64,000 nucleotides of DNA, taken from contig LUJS01000050.1 of NCBI GenBank assembly GCA_001689495.1, forward strand, positions 62,001-126,000, in the 5' to 3' direction. This document shows positions 32,996 through 42,703 of the stretch, piece after piece. Both the position numbers and the translations under genes were made by a program. This stretch comes from Bacteroidales bacterium M8 (GTDB taxonomy: Bacteria > Bacteroidota > Bacteroidia > Bacteroidales > Muribaculaceae). The stretch's first letter is position 1; every line of letters starts with the position of its first letter. The notes beneath the pieces were generated by a model, which worked only from the letters and a program-made list of their open reading frames with translations, made no database searches and was not told where the DNA came from.

Positions 32996-33003
32996 CAAAG
33001 TTA
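32996..33003 (-). promoter_or_regulatory. -7 promoter box of the thyX-nrdD-nrdG operon
   Basis: The minus strand reads TAACTTTG then C, with a T-rich stretch about 16-20 bases upstream in place of a clean TTTG. The start would be near 32989, giving a leader of about 65 bases before thyX. Confidence 0.55.
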
Positions 33004-33039
33004 AGTAATTTTTGTAAAAGACACCAAAGGTGGAGCATT

Positions 33040-33411
33040 TTATTTTTCTCCACCTTTGATTTTTCTATTGACAGTTCTACGCAACTGAATGTAGTACATT
33101 TCTGTTTGAGCGTCTGAACTGGCTGGCTTTCCGCAATATAGGCCATATTTGCGATACTCGATTAAGGCTCTTCTAAATTTTGGCTTCTTAAACAAAGGAT
33201 TTAGAGATGAATACCCAACTTGTTCAATCAAATCTGCGGTTGGGGCTCCTCTTCCACAGATTTGATTATAAATTAAGTCATACTCCAAAGGAGCCTCGTG
33301 TTTCAAAAAGAACCCAATACGAGTTTCGTCAAACGTCCTCTTTTTTCTTTTTCTTCCGGGACTTTTTTGGCGTTTCTGTTTCTTCTCTGGTTTCTGAGTG
33401 TTCACTTTCAT
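33040..33411 (-). CDS. Small basic hypothetical protein
   Basis: A 123-residue protein with a lysine/arginine-rich N-terminal tail (residues 1-27) and a compact helical domain (TFDETRIGFFLKHEAPLEY, then YSSLNPLFKKPKFRRALIEY). The fold resembles small DNA-binding or head-associated proteins, but no family is recognised. It overlaps the preceding gene by 83 bases in a different frame. At the overlap the sequence contains the A AAA AAG heptamer in its own frame. Confidence 0.55.
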   Translation of the reverse strand: MKVNTQKPEKKQKRQKSPGRKRKKRTFDETRIGFFLKHEAPLEYDLIYNQICGRGAPTADLIEQVGYSSLNPLFKKPKFRRALIEYRKYGLYCGKPASSDAQTEMYYIQLRRTVNRKIKGGEK

Positions 33412-33517
33412 TCTCTACAATGTTAGCCGCTTGTACTTCGACCACATTGCGATTGATAGCTTCCAATTCACTCAATTCCATGCGCTTTGCGTCTCGTACA
33501 CAAGTGTGAATTTTCAT
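33329..33517 (-). CDS. Small charged hypothetical protein
   Basis: A 62-residue protein, mostly acidic (NESEHSETREETET) with a lysine-rich C-terminus (KKSRKKKKKEDV). It begins four bases after the stop of the tail-fibre gene, so it is probably translated from the tail mRNA. No family is recognised. Its 3' end overlaps the start of the next gene. Confidence 0.45.
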   Translation of the reverse strand: MKIHTCVRDAKRMELSELEAINRNVVEVQAANIVENESEHSETREETETPKKSRKKKKKEDV

Positions 33518-33521
33518 TTTA

Positions 33522-35285
33522 TTATACCATATAAGTTAAACTAATCGGAACTGTCATGCCGTGATGATTGCATCTGGTGACAGTACATGCTTTCTTGCCA
33601 CCATCAATTTTGCAACTCCAGTAACAGCCATCTGTCATCGGAGCGTCATAACCAACAGCATATCTGGGGGCATTGATATTATTTGGCAATGTAAATGCTG
33701 TTCCACTATGAATTGTGCTTATGGTTCCTTGGATAGACACAATGTTCCCTATCTGACGAGCATATAGGTTTCCTGTGATATTCACCCAGCCAGTATCAGA
33801 CAATTTAGTCTGGAAGTCGCCAACACCAGCTGCCCCAATGTTATCACGAATCTGCTTCTTCAAGGCATCGGTGGTTGCCATATCACTAAGGCAGTTTTTA
33901 AGAGTTGGGTAGCCTTTCAAATCAGATGCCGTCAAAGCGCCAATTTCTCCACACAAGACAACCTTAGATTTGTTGTCATTGATGAATTGAGCCAACCCAC
34001 CAGTAAGAGTAGCAAATTTTGCATTTGCTTGTTCTTGTGTGAATACTGAGGTCTTGTCAATTTTCTTACCAAGCTCAGTGGTGAATGTGGCCTTTGGCAC
34101 ATATTTATCGGCAAGTAAAGTGCCGTTTTCTTTGATTGCTGGGGCTATATCAACAAATTCAAGTCCTTGTATCTTGATAGAGCCCACTGAATTGCTGAGA
34201 GTGAAAACTTGACTTGACAGGTCTGTATAACCAAATTGAGCCATAGTTGCTTCTGCCGAATCTTGCCACAAAAGCAACTTTCTCAACGATACATCTGATT
34301 TCGCCTTGTTGCTAACAAAAGTAATGGCATTTTCGGCGGATGCGTTTAAGATCAATGCTCCATACATTAAAATGTCTGAGGTGCGACCAATTACGCTAAT
34401 CAACTTTCCACCTCTGCCATTGCCAATGTGCGTATTGCGATAATATGTATTTGCACCGTTCAACCCCAACACGTTGATGGATATTTCGCCTTCATCTGTC
34501 GATGTCGATGAATTGATAATCTGAGTGCCAGTAATTCTCACTGAGCCGAATGTGGCTTGAGAACCTGAAACTGGTTTAGCAAATGTTATTTGAGTGCCGG
34601 TGAATGTAGCTATAAGATTAGAATCTTTATAAAGCTGGAAACCACCAGCGCCATGCGATGCAACAAAACGATATTTAGTGCTTCCATTGCCAACAAGCGA
34701 CTCCAAAATCATATTAGAGCCTTCATAATATACTTGTGCATTTCCACCAGCTGTCATTACGTTCATTCGAGAACGAGTAGTTATTTGTGTAGCAGACAGT
34801 ATATCAGCCGCCAACGTGCCTTTAACCTTCTGAGAACTGGCAGCTGCGTCTAATAGAACTGCGTACTTTCCAACCCACGCATCCTTCATTCTCAAACCGC
34901 CATTGGCTGTAATCTGAATGCTCTGTGGAATCTTGTTAGTTAAAGGAGTCAATGTAGTTGGAACTACCGAGCCGATTGCGCATCCCCATACATTGCGACC
35001 AATTTTTTCGCCGCCAGATTGATATGGAGTGTTTTCAGTGACATTTACCTCATATATGTACTGAGGCCAAGCCGTAACATCGCTTGCCCCATTGAACACA
35101 CGGAGCTTGCCATTCAGAAACACAATACCGGGAGATATTGCATTGTTGATTACTTCACATCCTGACACAATGAAATTATCGCAACCATCAAAAATAGCGC
35201 TGAAAGCCAATGCTAACTCTTGAAGGTTAATCACATCGTCAACGTATGTAAAGCGTCCACCGGTTTGTGAGCTAAACTCTTTCAT
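33522..35285 (-). CDS. Tail fibre protein (gpH-like position)
   Basis: A 587-residue structural protein, beta-rich and repetitive (GTQITFAKPVSGSQATFGSV, GTQIINSSTSTDEGEI). The C-terminal part, with YPTLKNCLSDMAT, then DTGWVNITGNLYARQIGNIV and SIQGTISTIHSGTAF, is typical of receptor-binding fibre tips, where a final beta domain follows a knob-like helical linker. It overlaps the gpI-like gene by four bases and is last of the baseplate group, as P2 gpH follows gpI. The receptor is unknown. Confidence 0.75.
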   Translation of the reverse strand: MKEFSSQTGGRFTYVDDVINLQELALAFSAIFDGCDNFIVSGCEVINNAISPGIVFLNGKLRVFNGASDVTAWPQYIYEVNVTENTPYQSGGEKIGRNVWGCAIGSVVPTTLTPLTNKIPQSIQITANGGLRMKDAWVGKYAVLLDAAASSQKVKGTLAADILSATQITTRSRMNVMTAGGNAQVYYEGSNMILESLVGNGSTKYRFVASHGAGGFQLYKDSNLIATFTGTQITFAKPVSGSQATFGSVRITGTQIINSSTSTDEGEISINVLGLNGANTYYRNTHIGNGRGGKLISVIGRTSDILMYGALILNASAENAITFVSNKAKSDVSLRKLLLWQDSAEATMAQFGYTDLSSQVFTLSNSVGSIKIQGLEFVDIAPAIKENGTLLADKYVPKATFTTELGKKIDKTSVFTQEQANAKFATLTGGLAQFINDNKSKVVLCGEIGALTASDLKGYPTLKNCLSDMATTDALKKQIRDNIGAAGVGDFQTKLSDTGWVNITGNLYARQIGNIVSIQGTISTIHSGTAFTLPNNINAPRYAVGYDAPMTDGCYWSCKIDGGKKACTVTRCNHHGMTVPISLTYMV

Positions 35286-35839
35286 TGATTGATAATTATT
35301 TTGTAGGTTTTCCCTGAAATCTTATATTTGTCAACATAGTGAGATAGCATAGAAATGAACTCTGCTTCAGAAATCCCATCTCTCAATAGACCTGAAGATT
35401 CGCATTTCCATAATTTTGGACAACACACAAGAAAACTATACATATTCTCTTCTGTCAGCTCATTCTTGTGGAATAGCACAGCGGTTTCAGCGTCCGTTTC
35501 AGTTTGGTCGTATATAACAAATTGAGAAGAACTCAGTATGTCTTTAGCCGATTGATTAAAGATTGGTGTACCTATTTTCTCACCATTCTTGATTGTGATT
35601 TGTTGAGATGGATCGTCAAAATACTTGGAAAACTTGCGATTCAAAAACCATTCAAGTTTGAAGACCTGAGAGGTCATTGACGCTTCAATTCTGGTTTCTT
35701 TAGCCCATTCAACAAATGATTGATTGACAGCCTGCAACGGTTTCATACATGACTGAAGGAACAATATCAGTTTGCGCCCTCCTAAATAGTAAGGCACCAA
35801 CTGATTAATTGTTCTATCAAAATTTATAGCGTATCTCAT
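35282..35839 (-). CDS. Baseplate-to-fibre connector, gpI-like by position
   Basis: A 185-residue protein that follows the J-like baseplate gene and precedes the fibre, the place of P2 gpI. It starts RYAINFDRTINQLVPYYLGG. No strong family motif is visible. Four-base overlaps on both sides show coupled expression. The function is inferred from gene order. Confidence 0.6.
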   Translation of the reverse strand: MRYAINFDRTINQLVPYYLGGRKLILFLQSCMKPLQAVNQSFVEWAKETRIEASMTSQVFKLEWFLNRKFSKYFDDPSQQITIKNGEKIGTPIFNQSAKDILSSSQFVIYDQTETDAETAVLFHKNELTEENMYSFLVCCPKLWKCESSGLLRDGISEAEFISMLSHYVDKYKISGKTYKIIINQ

Positions 35840-36759
35840 TCGCCTTCAACTTTTAAGACAATCGCAGATTTCCATGTAGGCAGAGTAGCTTCATCATCTT
35901 GCGCTGTGCTTTCCTTGACATACCCGCTATTGGGCACAAAATAGCGAGTCACTCTTTCCTCATAAGAAATTATCGAGCCATCATCAGCAATTTGTTTAGG
36001 AATGAGATTATTGTCATCATCATATTGTGCGACAAAAATACCTTGCTTGTCAGTTGCGGTATTGTCAATATACACATCGACTACATGCTCGGCTGATTGC
36101 ATAGCGTCTATAACTTTTTGTGCATAAATGACGCCATTGAAGTCAATGTTGGCGATAAAATTGTTCAGTGCATTTTCAATATTGGTATAAACTTCTTCAG
36201 CAGGGACCGCGCCGTCATAATACACAGTAACTCTTGGTATGAGTATATCGCCCCTTCGACTTACCATAAGAAAATGAGTACCAGCAAAAGCTATTTGCTG
36301 TAGATATGCTCTGGCTGATAAGAGTTCGTCATCTGTTAGACGTTCATAATGCCCCAGCTCACCTTTAGCGACTTTTAGCAATAACTCTTTATCATGGAAA
36401 CCATCGACTGCATTTTCAGAATATGCAACCTTGCTAATAATTCGCTTGGTAATATCTATTGTCGGATATGAAAATTGCGTGCCTTCATCATTCATAGTAA
36501 GCTCATCTCCATGCTGATATTTCAACATAGCATTCGCATAATATGCCGGAGTGCCATTGATACGATTCTGAAGATCACGAGCTAAATCAACCTTGAATAC
36601 ATCTAACACATTTTCAAATGTCCAGATGCAAGCCGATGTAACCCATGTAAACGCATCCAATACAGACATCTTAGAAGTGTTCTGAAACTCCGTGAGTTGC
36701 AAGTATTGGTCTCTGCATGATTTAGCAACTGAATATATTTCTGTTAGCGTTCTTGCCAT
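35836..36759 (-). CDS. Baseplate wedge protein, gpJ-like
   Basis: A 307-residue protein with an N-terminal helical part (LTEIYSVAKSCRDQYLQLTE) and a middle region with LRRG-like strands (ILIPRVTVYYDG) ahead of IENALNNFIANIDFNG, the typical two-domain layout of baseplate J proteins. The C-terminal end has VTRYFVPNSGYVK. One-base overlap with the LysM-like gene and four-base overlap with gpI-like gene. Confidence 0.65.
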   Translation of the reverse strand: MARTLTEIYSVAKSCRDQYLQLTEFQNTSKMSVLDAFTWVTSACIWTFENVLDVFKVDLARDLQNRINGTPAYYANAMLKYQHGDELTMNDEGTQFSYPTIDITKRIISKVAYSENAVDGFHDKELLLKVAKGELGHYERLTDDELLSARAYLQQIAFAGTHFLMVSRRGDILIPRVTVYYDGAVPAEEVYTNIENALNNFIANIDFNGVIYAQKVIDAMQSAEHVVDVYIDNTATDKQGIFVAQYDDDNNLIPKQIADDGSIISYEERVTRYFVPNSGYVKESTAQDDEATLPTWKSAIVLKVEGE

Positions 36760-37634
36760 TATTCTGCCGTATAAGTTTTATCATTGATATGGAAAACCCA
36801 TTTTGTTGGTGTGTTCCATTCTGGTTCACCGATAATTGTTTCAATAGCTTGCATACCTCGTTCTGTTGGTTCAGTATCGAGCCATACTTCACAGGCACGT
36901 CTATTTTGATGATTCTCAACAATGTTGACCAAATAGTCATCCAAAATATCGACACTCTGGAATCTTACACCCAGCAAGTTAAGTTGAGAAAGCGACATTG
37001 AATGTATTGGGCTCAAATCTGTTATCAACATTCTCTGAAGATCAACCTTGTATGTGCCTTCAAACAAGAATAGACCAGCTAAAGTATTGTCGTTTGAGTG
37101 AGAAACATACTCATCAACTACCATAGGAGATGTGAGGTATGCTTCTCCTTCTAAATTTGAGGCATCGAATTGAAGAATTGAGAAATCTCCATAAATTCGG
37201 ATTCTTCGCACATCCACATTGCTGTTGAAATGGTGCTCAATCAATGTTTGTGTGTGCGTCAACGTTATATTCTCCAAAGGAGTATTGTCTCCCCAATCCA
37301 CAATCATAACGCCCTCTCCAGATATAGAGAATAGGAAAACATCAATGTCTTCTGGGGTTTTGATAATTGCACGGAGCGGTTTGTCAGTCTCTTTAAAATA
37401 AACTTCACGCTCTCCGTTAATAGGAATGATGCCGTTTTCTGCAAATTGATTGACTATGCTGGGGTTGATGGTGAAATCATCGTGATACTCTAATTCCATG
37501 CCAGCCTTCAATTCTGAAGACATGCTTAGTGTAGGGTTGGAAATCAGCAAATCAAACATCCCCTCAATAGTGCCATACAGATGCAGAGCCACATCATATA
37601 AATTCTGTTTGCTCTTAACTTTATATATTGCCAT
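36759..37634 (-). CDS. LysM-like tail protein
   Basis: A 291-residue protein. The N-terminus (AIYKVKSKQNLYDVALHLYG, then a turn and LKAGMELEY) looks like a LysM/gpX-type peptidoglycan-binding module of the kind found in baseplates. The rest contains short leucine-rich beta segments (LEGEAYLTSPMV, LSQLNLLGVRF). ATG 37634 is used because the longer frame begins with TTG. It overlaps the preceding gene by 14 bases. It may help the tail tip pass the cell wall. Confidence 0.6.
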   Translation of the reverse strand: MAIYKVKSKQNLYDVALHLYGTIEGMFDLLISNPTLSMSSELKAGMELEYHDDFTINPSIVNQFAENGIIPINGEREVYFKETDKPLRAIIKTPEDIDVFLFSISGEGVMIVDWGDNTPLENITLTHTQTLIEHHFNSNVDVRRIRIYGDFSILQFDASNLEGEAYLTSPMVVDEYVSHSNDNTLAGLFLFEGTYKVDLQRMLITDLSPIHSMSLSQLNLLGVRFQSVDILDDYLVNIVENHQNRRACEVWLDTEPTERGMQAIETIIGEPEWNTPTKWVFHINDKTYTAE

Positions 37635-38319
37635 CTGAGTCAACGGTTGTTGTATCAAGTGTCAAATTGAGATGTCGCAATTCATGGTTATATTCTGCGC
37701 TTTTAACTGGTGTTCCATCATCAGCAAATTCTTTCTGAAGTACAGCAGCAAGCGTTGAAATGTCAATAGTGCTATTCGCCCAACGAATCAAGCCTACGCC
37801 AATTAAGGGGTAACGATAATTGTTGCTTGGTACGCATGAAAGCAACAAATTTTTATTTTGCTGATTGGCTTTAATAATGTTTAGATCACTTTCATTCCCA
37901 GAGAATATACGAGCCAAGCCACCATCAAACATTAGATAAAATCTATCCTCAGATATTGCAATTAATTCAGATGCAAACACATTGCGCTGATTAATGCCAT
38001 ATATTGAAGCCTGAAGTGTAAACCATTCGGTTCCATCTACAGGATTCTTGATATAACAGTCATACTCATTGCCGTATTCTCTTTTGAATCGCAGCTTAAT
38101 TTCTTTGTAGACTGGAGTATATGGCACTATGACATACACGCCCTTTGAAATAATAGAGCTTTCAGGAATAGAAGCCGGTATTACTACTTCACCATAGATG
38201 TATCGTTGCTCCTTGTCTTTCGGCCTATCAACCCATTTGAATTGTCGGAGAACTGTGCGATTTTTAGCTGGGATCGTGATGTCACCAGTATTGATATGTA
38301 TTTCAATGTCTTTACGCAT
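37621..38319 (-). CDS. Hypothetical tail/baseplate protein
   Basis: A 232-residue soluble protein without recognisable family, mostly beta. The N-terminus reads DIEIHINTGDITIPAKNRTV, the centre has LQASIYGINQRNVFASELIA and the end LRHLNLTLDTTTVDSDG. Its stop overlaps the LysM-like start and its start overlaps the fibre gene by one base, so it belongs to the baseplate operon. Function is inferred only from position. Confidence 0.55.
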   Translation of the reverse strand: MRKDIEIHINTGDITIPAKNRTVLRQFKWVDRPKDKEQRYIYGEVVIPASIPESSIISKGVYVIVPYTPVYKEIKLRFKREYGNEYDCYIKNPVDGTEWFTLQASIYGINQRNVFASELIAISEDRFYLMFDGGLARIFSGNESDLNIIKANQQNKNLLLSCVPSNNYRYPLIGVGLIRWANSTIDISTLAAVLQKEFADDGTPVKSAEYNHELRHLNLTLDTTTVDSDGNI

Positions 38320-41060
38320 TATGTGATGTCTTTAATATGCCAAACAGAATGGTGGTTTCCATCATAAATCAAAGTAAGTTCATATAGGTGATTAGCAGCC
38401 ATTTTGTATTGTGCCGCCTCTGCTTGTTCTCTTCCATTCACATAGCATTTAATGGTGTCATTATTCGAGAAAGCGATTACAACATTACTATTTCCGGGAA
38501 GACAAAATGCCTTAATTCTATATATAAACGGCTCATTAACAGCCAAGTCTAATACAAGCCGAACTGCTCCCTCATGTGGAAGCTGCACAGGACACTCTTG
38601 CCCTGTAGTATTTTTTATAATGAACGTGCTTCCTGAAAAGGGGCTAAAGTGCATCATTGATATGGCTGAAGTGCTTGCCGTTAAAAGGTGCCCCTTTTCT
38701 CCAATAACACCATTAGATATGATTGCTCCTTCGGCGGAAACAGCTACTCCAGCGCCATAATATGAAGATGTTTCAATTCTTACTGCCGGTTCACAACAGC
38801 GAGAGCCTGCCATTTCCAAATTTCGCAAATCTTGTTTGTATATCCACGCGATCGTTGAATATGGACTCAACTCGGCATTACGACTCCAAGCCCCTTTTCC
38901 TAAATATATTTTACAAACCTGATATTTATCGTCAGGATTAGAATTTTGTATTCTCAAAGATTCGGGGTTTAACAGCATTTTTTTGCTGTTGTCAGATTGT
39001 AGGAATGAGCTTACATCTCCATAGGATATACCGGATGAATTAATTGTAAATTTGTTATTTCCTGTACCAATTGAGCCGGAGTTAGCCTCAATATGGCCTT
39101 TGACTGTCAACTCTCCATTTTGTGCCCAAGAAATATTTCTGGAAGCTAAATATCCTGTACCATCTCGCATCAATGCCCATTTGCCATCGCAAATAATATC
39201 AGAAGTCGAAATTGAACCAGCGGTAATATTATCTGCACAAATTTTACCAGTGAAAATTCCATTAGCATCTATATAAGTTGCTGTGGTCATTACACCCTCG
39301 GTACCAGCAATTTGTGACCATGCAATTTTAACAGAATTATCAAATGTGATATTTCCATCATCGTCCCATGTAATTTTACCACCAGCAATAGCGCCGGCGC
39401 CACTTGCCTCTAATCTGAATTTGTAGCCACGCAAACCATCAGGGGATAGCGTAATATTGCCAGCAGTTGCAAATTGACCTGTAGGAGTAGGAGTAGCACC
39501 TGTAAAGAAGCAGTCATCGCTGAACCACCATCCACCAATGAAACTTACGCCACCGGTTAATTGGAAAAGCATATTTCCGCTACTATCAGAACCACGCAAC
39601 ACAGCGCCATTTCCTGATGTGGTTAAATATATACCGCCATTTTTACGGATATGCCCCTCATAATTGATATAAGACTCCGGCAACGTTGTGTTTGAAAGAT
39701 ACAATCCTGTATATCCTTGAGCAGAAACTAAAGCGGCATTTGTGACAGCGAACATATTCTTGTTCAAAGTCCAACCAGCTATTGTTCCGCCATTTTTGTC
39801 AAAATGAAGCAGCCCATCGACAAAACTGATTTCGCCATCATTGTCAATATACCAGTTCATGCCACGAATACCAGCAGTACCAATCGTAATAGATCCAGAA
39901 CTGCTGGTGTTCTGACGCGCTGTATTATTTTTTGTACCAATCCACAAAGCAACAGCATCAAAATTCCAACTGGCAATCATGTTCTGATAGCCTAAGCTGA
40001 AGACTTTGTAACCGTCAACTGGATTGAGTGTTGGATTAATGACATTTGATGCTGGAATCCAACACTCCATACCATACGCTACATCATTCTGACTGAAGAT
40101 GGCAATACCTCCAGACTGTTTGATATTCTTATGGAATCCTTCAGAACTTGGCTCTCCAGCAAATATCATATTTGCTACTCGTCTAATTCCAATGAATTGA
40201 GTTGACGAATCAATCAAAATGGCATTATTATATAGAGAGTGTGCCCCAATCGTCCAGCCGCCAATCTGTCCGGATGTAGATGTTATTGTACCTTTGAAGT
40301 CAGCATCACCATTAGCGTAAAAATGTACATTGCCACCAGCAAATGATGCTGTACCGTCCTTCAATAGTTCCCACGCCATCTTTCCGTCTGGCGCTGAAAT
40401 AATAGTTCCTTCAGCCAGTATCTTCAGAACACCGTCAGAAGTCTGGATGCCACCATTTTCAATATGCCACCCACCTATCATGCCACCAGTTTCTGTGAGC
40501 TGAAAGATTATCTCATCATCTTTGTAGCCGTATAGACCAGTGCTTCCGCTGTTATCAAATGCCGGACCGAGATAAACACCAGTGATTTTATTGTCAGCAT
40601 CTTTAGTACCGGCAAAAATCTTTGGAGTTATAATCCATTTGCCTGAAATCTCTGTATATGTGCCGTTCCAATCAAGAATCCAATCCAACATTGAGGTTTC
40701 TCGGACCACAGTGTATGCAAAAGTTGCAACAGTCTGGAAGTCAATGCCAGCTTTAATCTCAAGCTGGAAGCTACCATTCAAATCTGTTTCCGGAATCGAA
40801 AGAATCTTGATTCTCCAAGTGGTATCATCAACTTTCACGATTTCAGCAGTAGCCGCATTTGTTTTGCCAAGTATCTTCGGCTCGTCAAATGGCACAGCTG
40901 TTTCGCCACGAATAACCTTAATGTCAGAATAGGCGTAAGTTAGCTTTGGATTTTTGCCATTGTAATCGGCATTTATAACGCACGAACTCGGTGAGAGCGA
41001 TACTGAGAAAGCATCGTTCACCGAGGTCAACGTGATTATTCCTTGTGCGATAATACCCAT
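38319..41060 (-). CDS. Large modular tail fibre or appendage protein
   Basis: A 913-residue beta-rich protein built of a repeated module. Each unit has a strand pair around a GGW motif (GQIGGWTIGAHSLYN, GGTIAGWTLNKNMF) followed by DDDGNITFD- or ANGDADF-like turns. The same module appears in the 850-residue protein at 49827-52379. An N-terminal part (residues 1-140) is likely the attachment domain, and the last 120 residues a lectin-like jelly roll. A small hairpin overlaps the start codon. Role in adsorption inferred. Confidence 0.65.
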   Translation of the reverse strand: MGIIAQGIITLTSVNDAFSVSLSPSSCVINADYNGKNPKLTYAYSDIKVIRGETAVPFDEPKILGKTNAATAEIVKVDDTTWRIKILSIPETDLNGSFQLEIKAGIDFQTVATFAYTVVRETSMLDWILDWNGTYTEISGKWIITPKIFAGTKDADNKITGVYLGPAFDNSGSTGLYGYKDDEIIFQLTETGGMIGGWHIENGGIQTSDGVLKILAEGTIISAPDGKMAWELLKDGTASFAGGNVHFYANGDADFKGTITSTSGQIGGWTIGAHSLYNNAILIDSSTQFIGIRRVANMIFAGEPSSEGFHKNIKQSGGIAIFSQNDVAYGMECWIPASNVINPTLNPVDGYKVFSLGYQNMIASWNFDAVALWIGTKNNTARQNTSSSGSITIGTAGIRGMNWYIDNDGEISFVDGLLHFDKNGGTIAGWTLNKNMFAVTNAALVSAQGYTGLYLSNTTLPESYINYEGHIRKNGGIYLTTSGNGAVLRGSDSSGNMLFQLTGGVSFIGGWWFSDDCFFTGATPTPTGQFATAGNITLSPDGLRGYKFRLEASGAGAIAGGKITWDDDGNITFDNSVKIAWSQIAGTEGVMTTATYIDANGIFTGKICADNITAGSISTSDIICDGKWALMRDGTGYLASRNISWAQNGELTVKGHIEANSGSIGTGNNKFTINSSGISYGDVSSFLQSDNSKKMLLNPESLRIQNSNPDDKYQVCKIYLGKGAWSRNAELSPYSTIAWIYKQDLRNLEMAGSRCCEPAVRIETSSYYGAGVAVSAEGAIISNGVIGEKGHLLTASTSAISMMHFSPFSGSTFIIKNTTGQECPVQLPHEGAVRLVLDLAVNEPFIYRIKAFCLPGNSNVVIAFSNNDTIKCYVNGREQAEAAQYKMAANHLYELTLIYDGNHHSVWHIKDIT

Positions 41061-41108
41061 TCTTCTTGTTTATGAAGAATAGTCCGCACCTGAATGTTGG
41101 GTTAGGTA

Positions 41109-41471
41109 TTACTGCTCAGAGTCAAGGATTTCTTTCGCAATTTCCTTTGCGTGGTCCCTCCATGCCTGAAAAGCCATCGCTTCTTCTCGATATTCAATAG
41201 CTTTTTCTTCAGGCACAGATTGAGCATCAAACATCAGTCTGGTAATATTTGAATTGATCGCCTCAATCTGGTCAGCATTGTAACGTGAATAGATGATGGC
41301 TCTGACAATAGCGCTGTAGCTCCATTCTCCGAGATTCAAAGTAGCTGAATTCCACTGGAAGCTGCCATCTTCAGTTTCAATTATGTCGAAGTTCACAGTA
41401 CGCTGTTTGATGCCTACCTTCTTGATGAAAGTGACCGCATCAGGCCGAATACTGCCAGTTTGGATATTCAT
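41109..41471 (-). CDS. Hypothetical tail-associated protein after the RT
   Basis: A 120-residue protein with a beta N-terminal half (GIKQRTVNFDIIETEDG) and a helical C-terminal half (EKAIEYREEAMAFQAWRDHA, then KEIAKEILDSE). The layout resembles small XkdW-like proteins that accompany phage fibres. It overlaps the RT stop by 32 bases. It is not a known DGR component as far as I can tell. Confidence 0.6.
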   Translation of the reverse strand: MNIQTGSIRPDAVTFIKKVGIKQRTVNFDIIETEDGSFQWNSATLNLGEWSYSAIVRAIIYSRYNADQIEAINSNITRLMFDAQSVPEEKAIEYREEAMAFQAWRDHAKEIAKEILDSEQ

Positions 41472-42678
41472 AATCTCTTTCCTCCTTCAATATTAAATTG
41501 TGTTGATAGTCAAATTTCTTTTGCACACGAACAAAGCCCATATCTGAATTCAAGACACAGACTTTGCGAATATCTTCAATGAATGGTTTATATAATCTGC
41601 TGCGAACTTGGAATGAACGATGATGCACTGAGAATCCAATGTAGGAATTCATCGAGGAAACCTCATTCTGCAATCGTTTCAGCTTACGCAATGTCGCACC
41701 TCTTGTAGCAATCGAGCGACACAAAGAAGCAAGCGCAAACATCTGATCGTACATACCACCATAAGTTCTGTTCGCCAGATATGTACGATGTGGCATGATA
41801 GTGGAACCAACAAATTTGCAACCATGAACGACTGGCTGAAGGTAAAATTTATCTCTATGTAGGGTCAAATGCAGATACAGACTAAGCCAGCGTTCTGCGA
41901 TTGCCCTCATTTTCAGAATGGCTTCCTTATCACCAACAATCGTAAAGTCATTCACAAATCGTTTGTATGCACAGTTGTACCGTTTGCACAGTTTGAGCAT
42001 AATTTCGTCAAAGAACGATAGATAGAAATTCGCACATAATTGGCTGAGAATGTTACCTATCGCCATGCCGAAATTTCTCGGTCTTTTGAACATGGACTTG
42101 TGTGGCGGCAGATGGTCCCACATGCGAATGTTAGATTTTCTGATACAATCGTCTTGCGGACAATGGAATATTTGCAGTTTCGTTAATCTGAGAAGTACAT
42201 CTAAATCGCTCTCGTGATAATACTCTTTGATGAACGGTTCAAGCAAAGCCCACATGATGTTTCGGTCAATGTGCATGAAAAAGGCTTTGATGTCAAATCG
42301 ACCAATCCACACATTGCGGTCTTGCCAGTTGTTGCTCATGAATTCCATATCGACTTTGAGCGCCTGAGCCGCCCTCAAAGTTCCAAATCCTTTTCGGCAA
42401 TTAAACGACACATTGCCTTGAAGATGAAAGCGCATCTCGAAAAGAGGATTCAGTCTGGCACATATCCAGTGCTGAACCACTCTGTCTCGAAATGCAGCTG
42501 CGAATATTTCTCGAAATGAAGGAAAGCTGACAATAAAGCAAGTCGATGTAGATGGCTGATAATCACCGTAGTATATTTCATACATCAGGTTCCACAACTC
42601 CCAATGCTCTATCATTCGCCATTCTTCACACTGAGCGGTAGAGTATTTATTGGCACAACATTCATCCTTTGCAATCAC
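41440..42678 (-). CDS. DGR reverse transcriptase
   Basis: About 412 residues of a group II intron/DGR-type reverse transcriptase that copies the template repeat into mutagenic cDNA. Recognisable regions: FREIFAAAFRDRVVQHWICA (RT1), WIGRFDIKAFFMHID (motif A aspartate), GMAIGNILSQLCANFYLSFF (DGR-typical SQ-x-AN motif) and RFVNDFTIVG, where the catalytic YxDD is FVND, with the first aspartate replaced by Asn. HGCKFVGSTI resembles the thumb-side motif. The start is uncertain: GTG 42678 (used here), ATG 42615, or ATG 42912, which would read through the template repeat. It follows avd and overlaps the next gene by 32 bases. Confidence 0.85.
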   Translation of the reverse strand: MIAKDECCANKYSTAQCEEWRMIEHWELWNLMYEIYYGDYQPSTSTCFIVSFPSFREIFAAAFRDRVVQHWICARLNPLFEMRFHLQGNVSFNCRKGFGTLRAAQALKVDMEFMSNNWQDRNVWIGRFDIKAFFMHIDRNIMWALLEPFIKEYYHESDLDVLLRLTKLQIFHCPQDDCIRKSNIRMWDHLPPHKSMFKRPRNFGMAIGNILSQLCANFYLSFFDEIMLKLCKRYNCAYKRFVNDFTIVGDKEAILKMRAIAERWLSLYLHLTLHRDKFYLQPVVHGCKFVGSTIMPHRTYLANRTYGGMYDQMFALASLCRSIATRGATLRKLKRLQNEVSSMNSYIGFSVHHRSFQVRSRLYKPFIEDIRKVCVLNSDMGFVRVQKKFDYQHNLILKEERDYEYPNWQYSA

Positions 42679-42703
42679 CCAACCTTCTTTAATCTCCTCA
42701 TCT

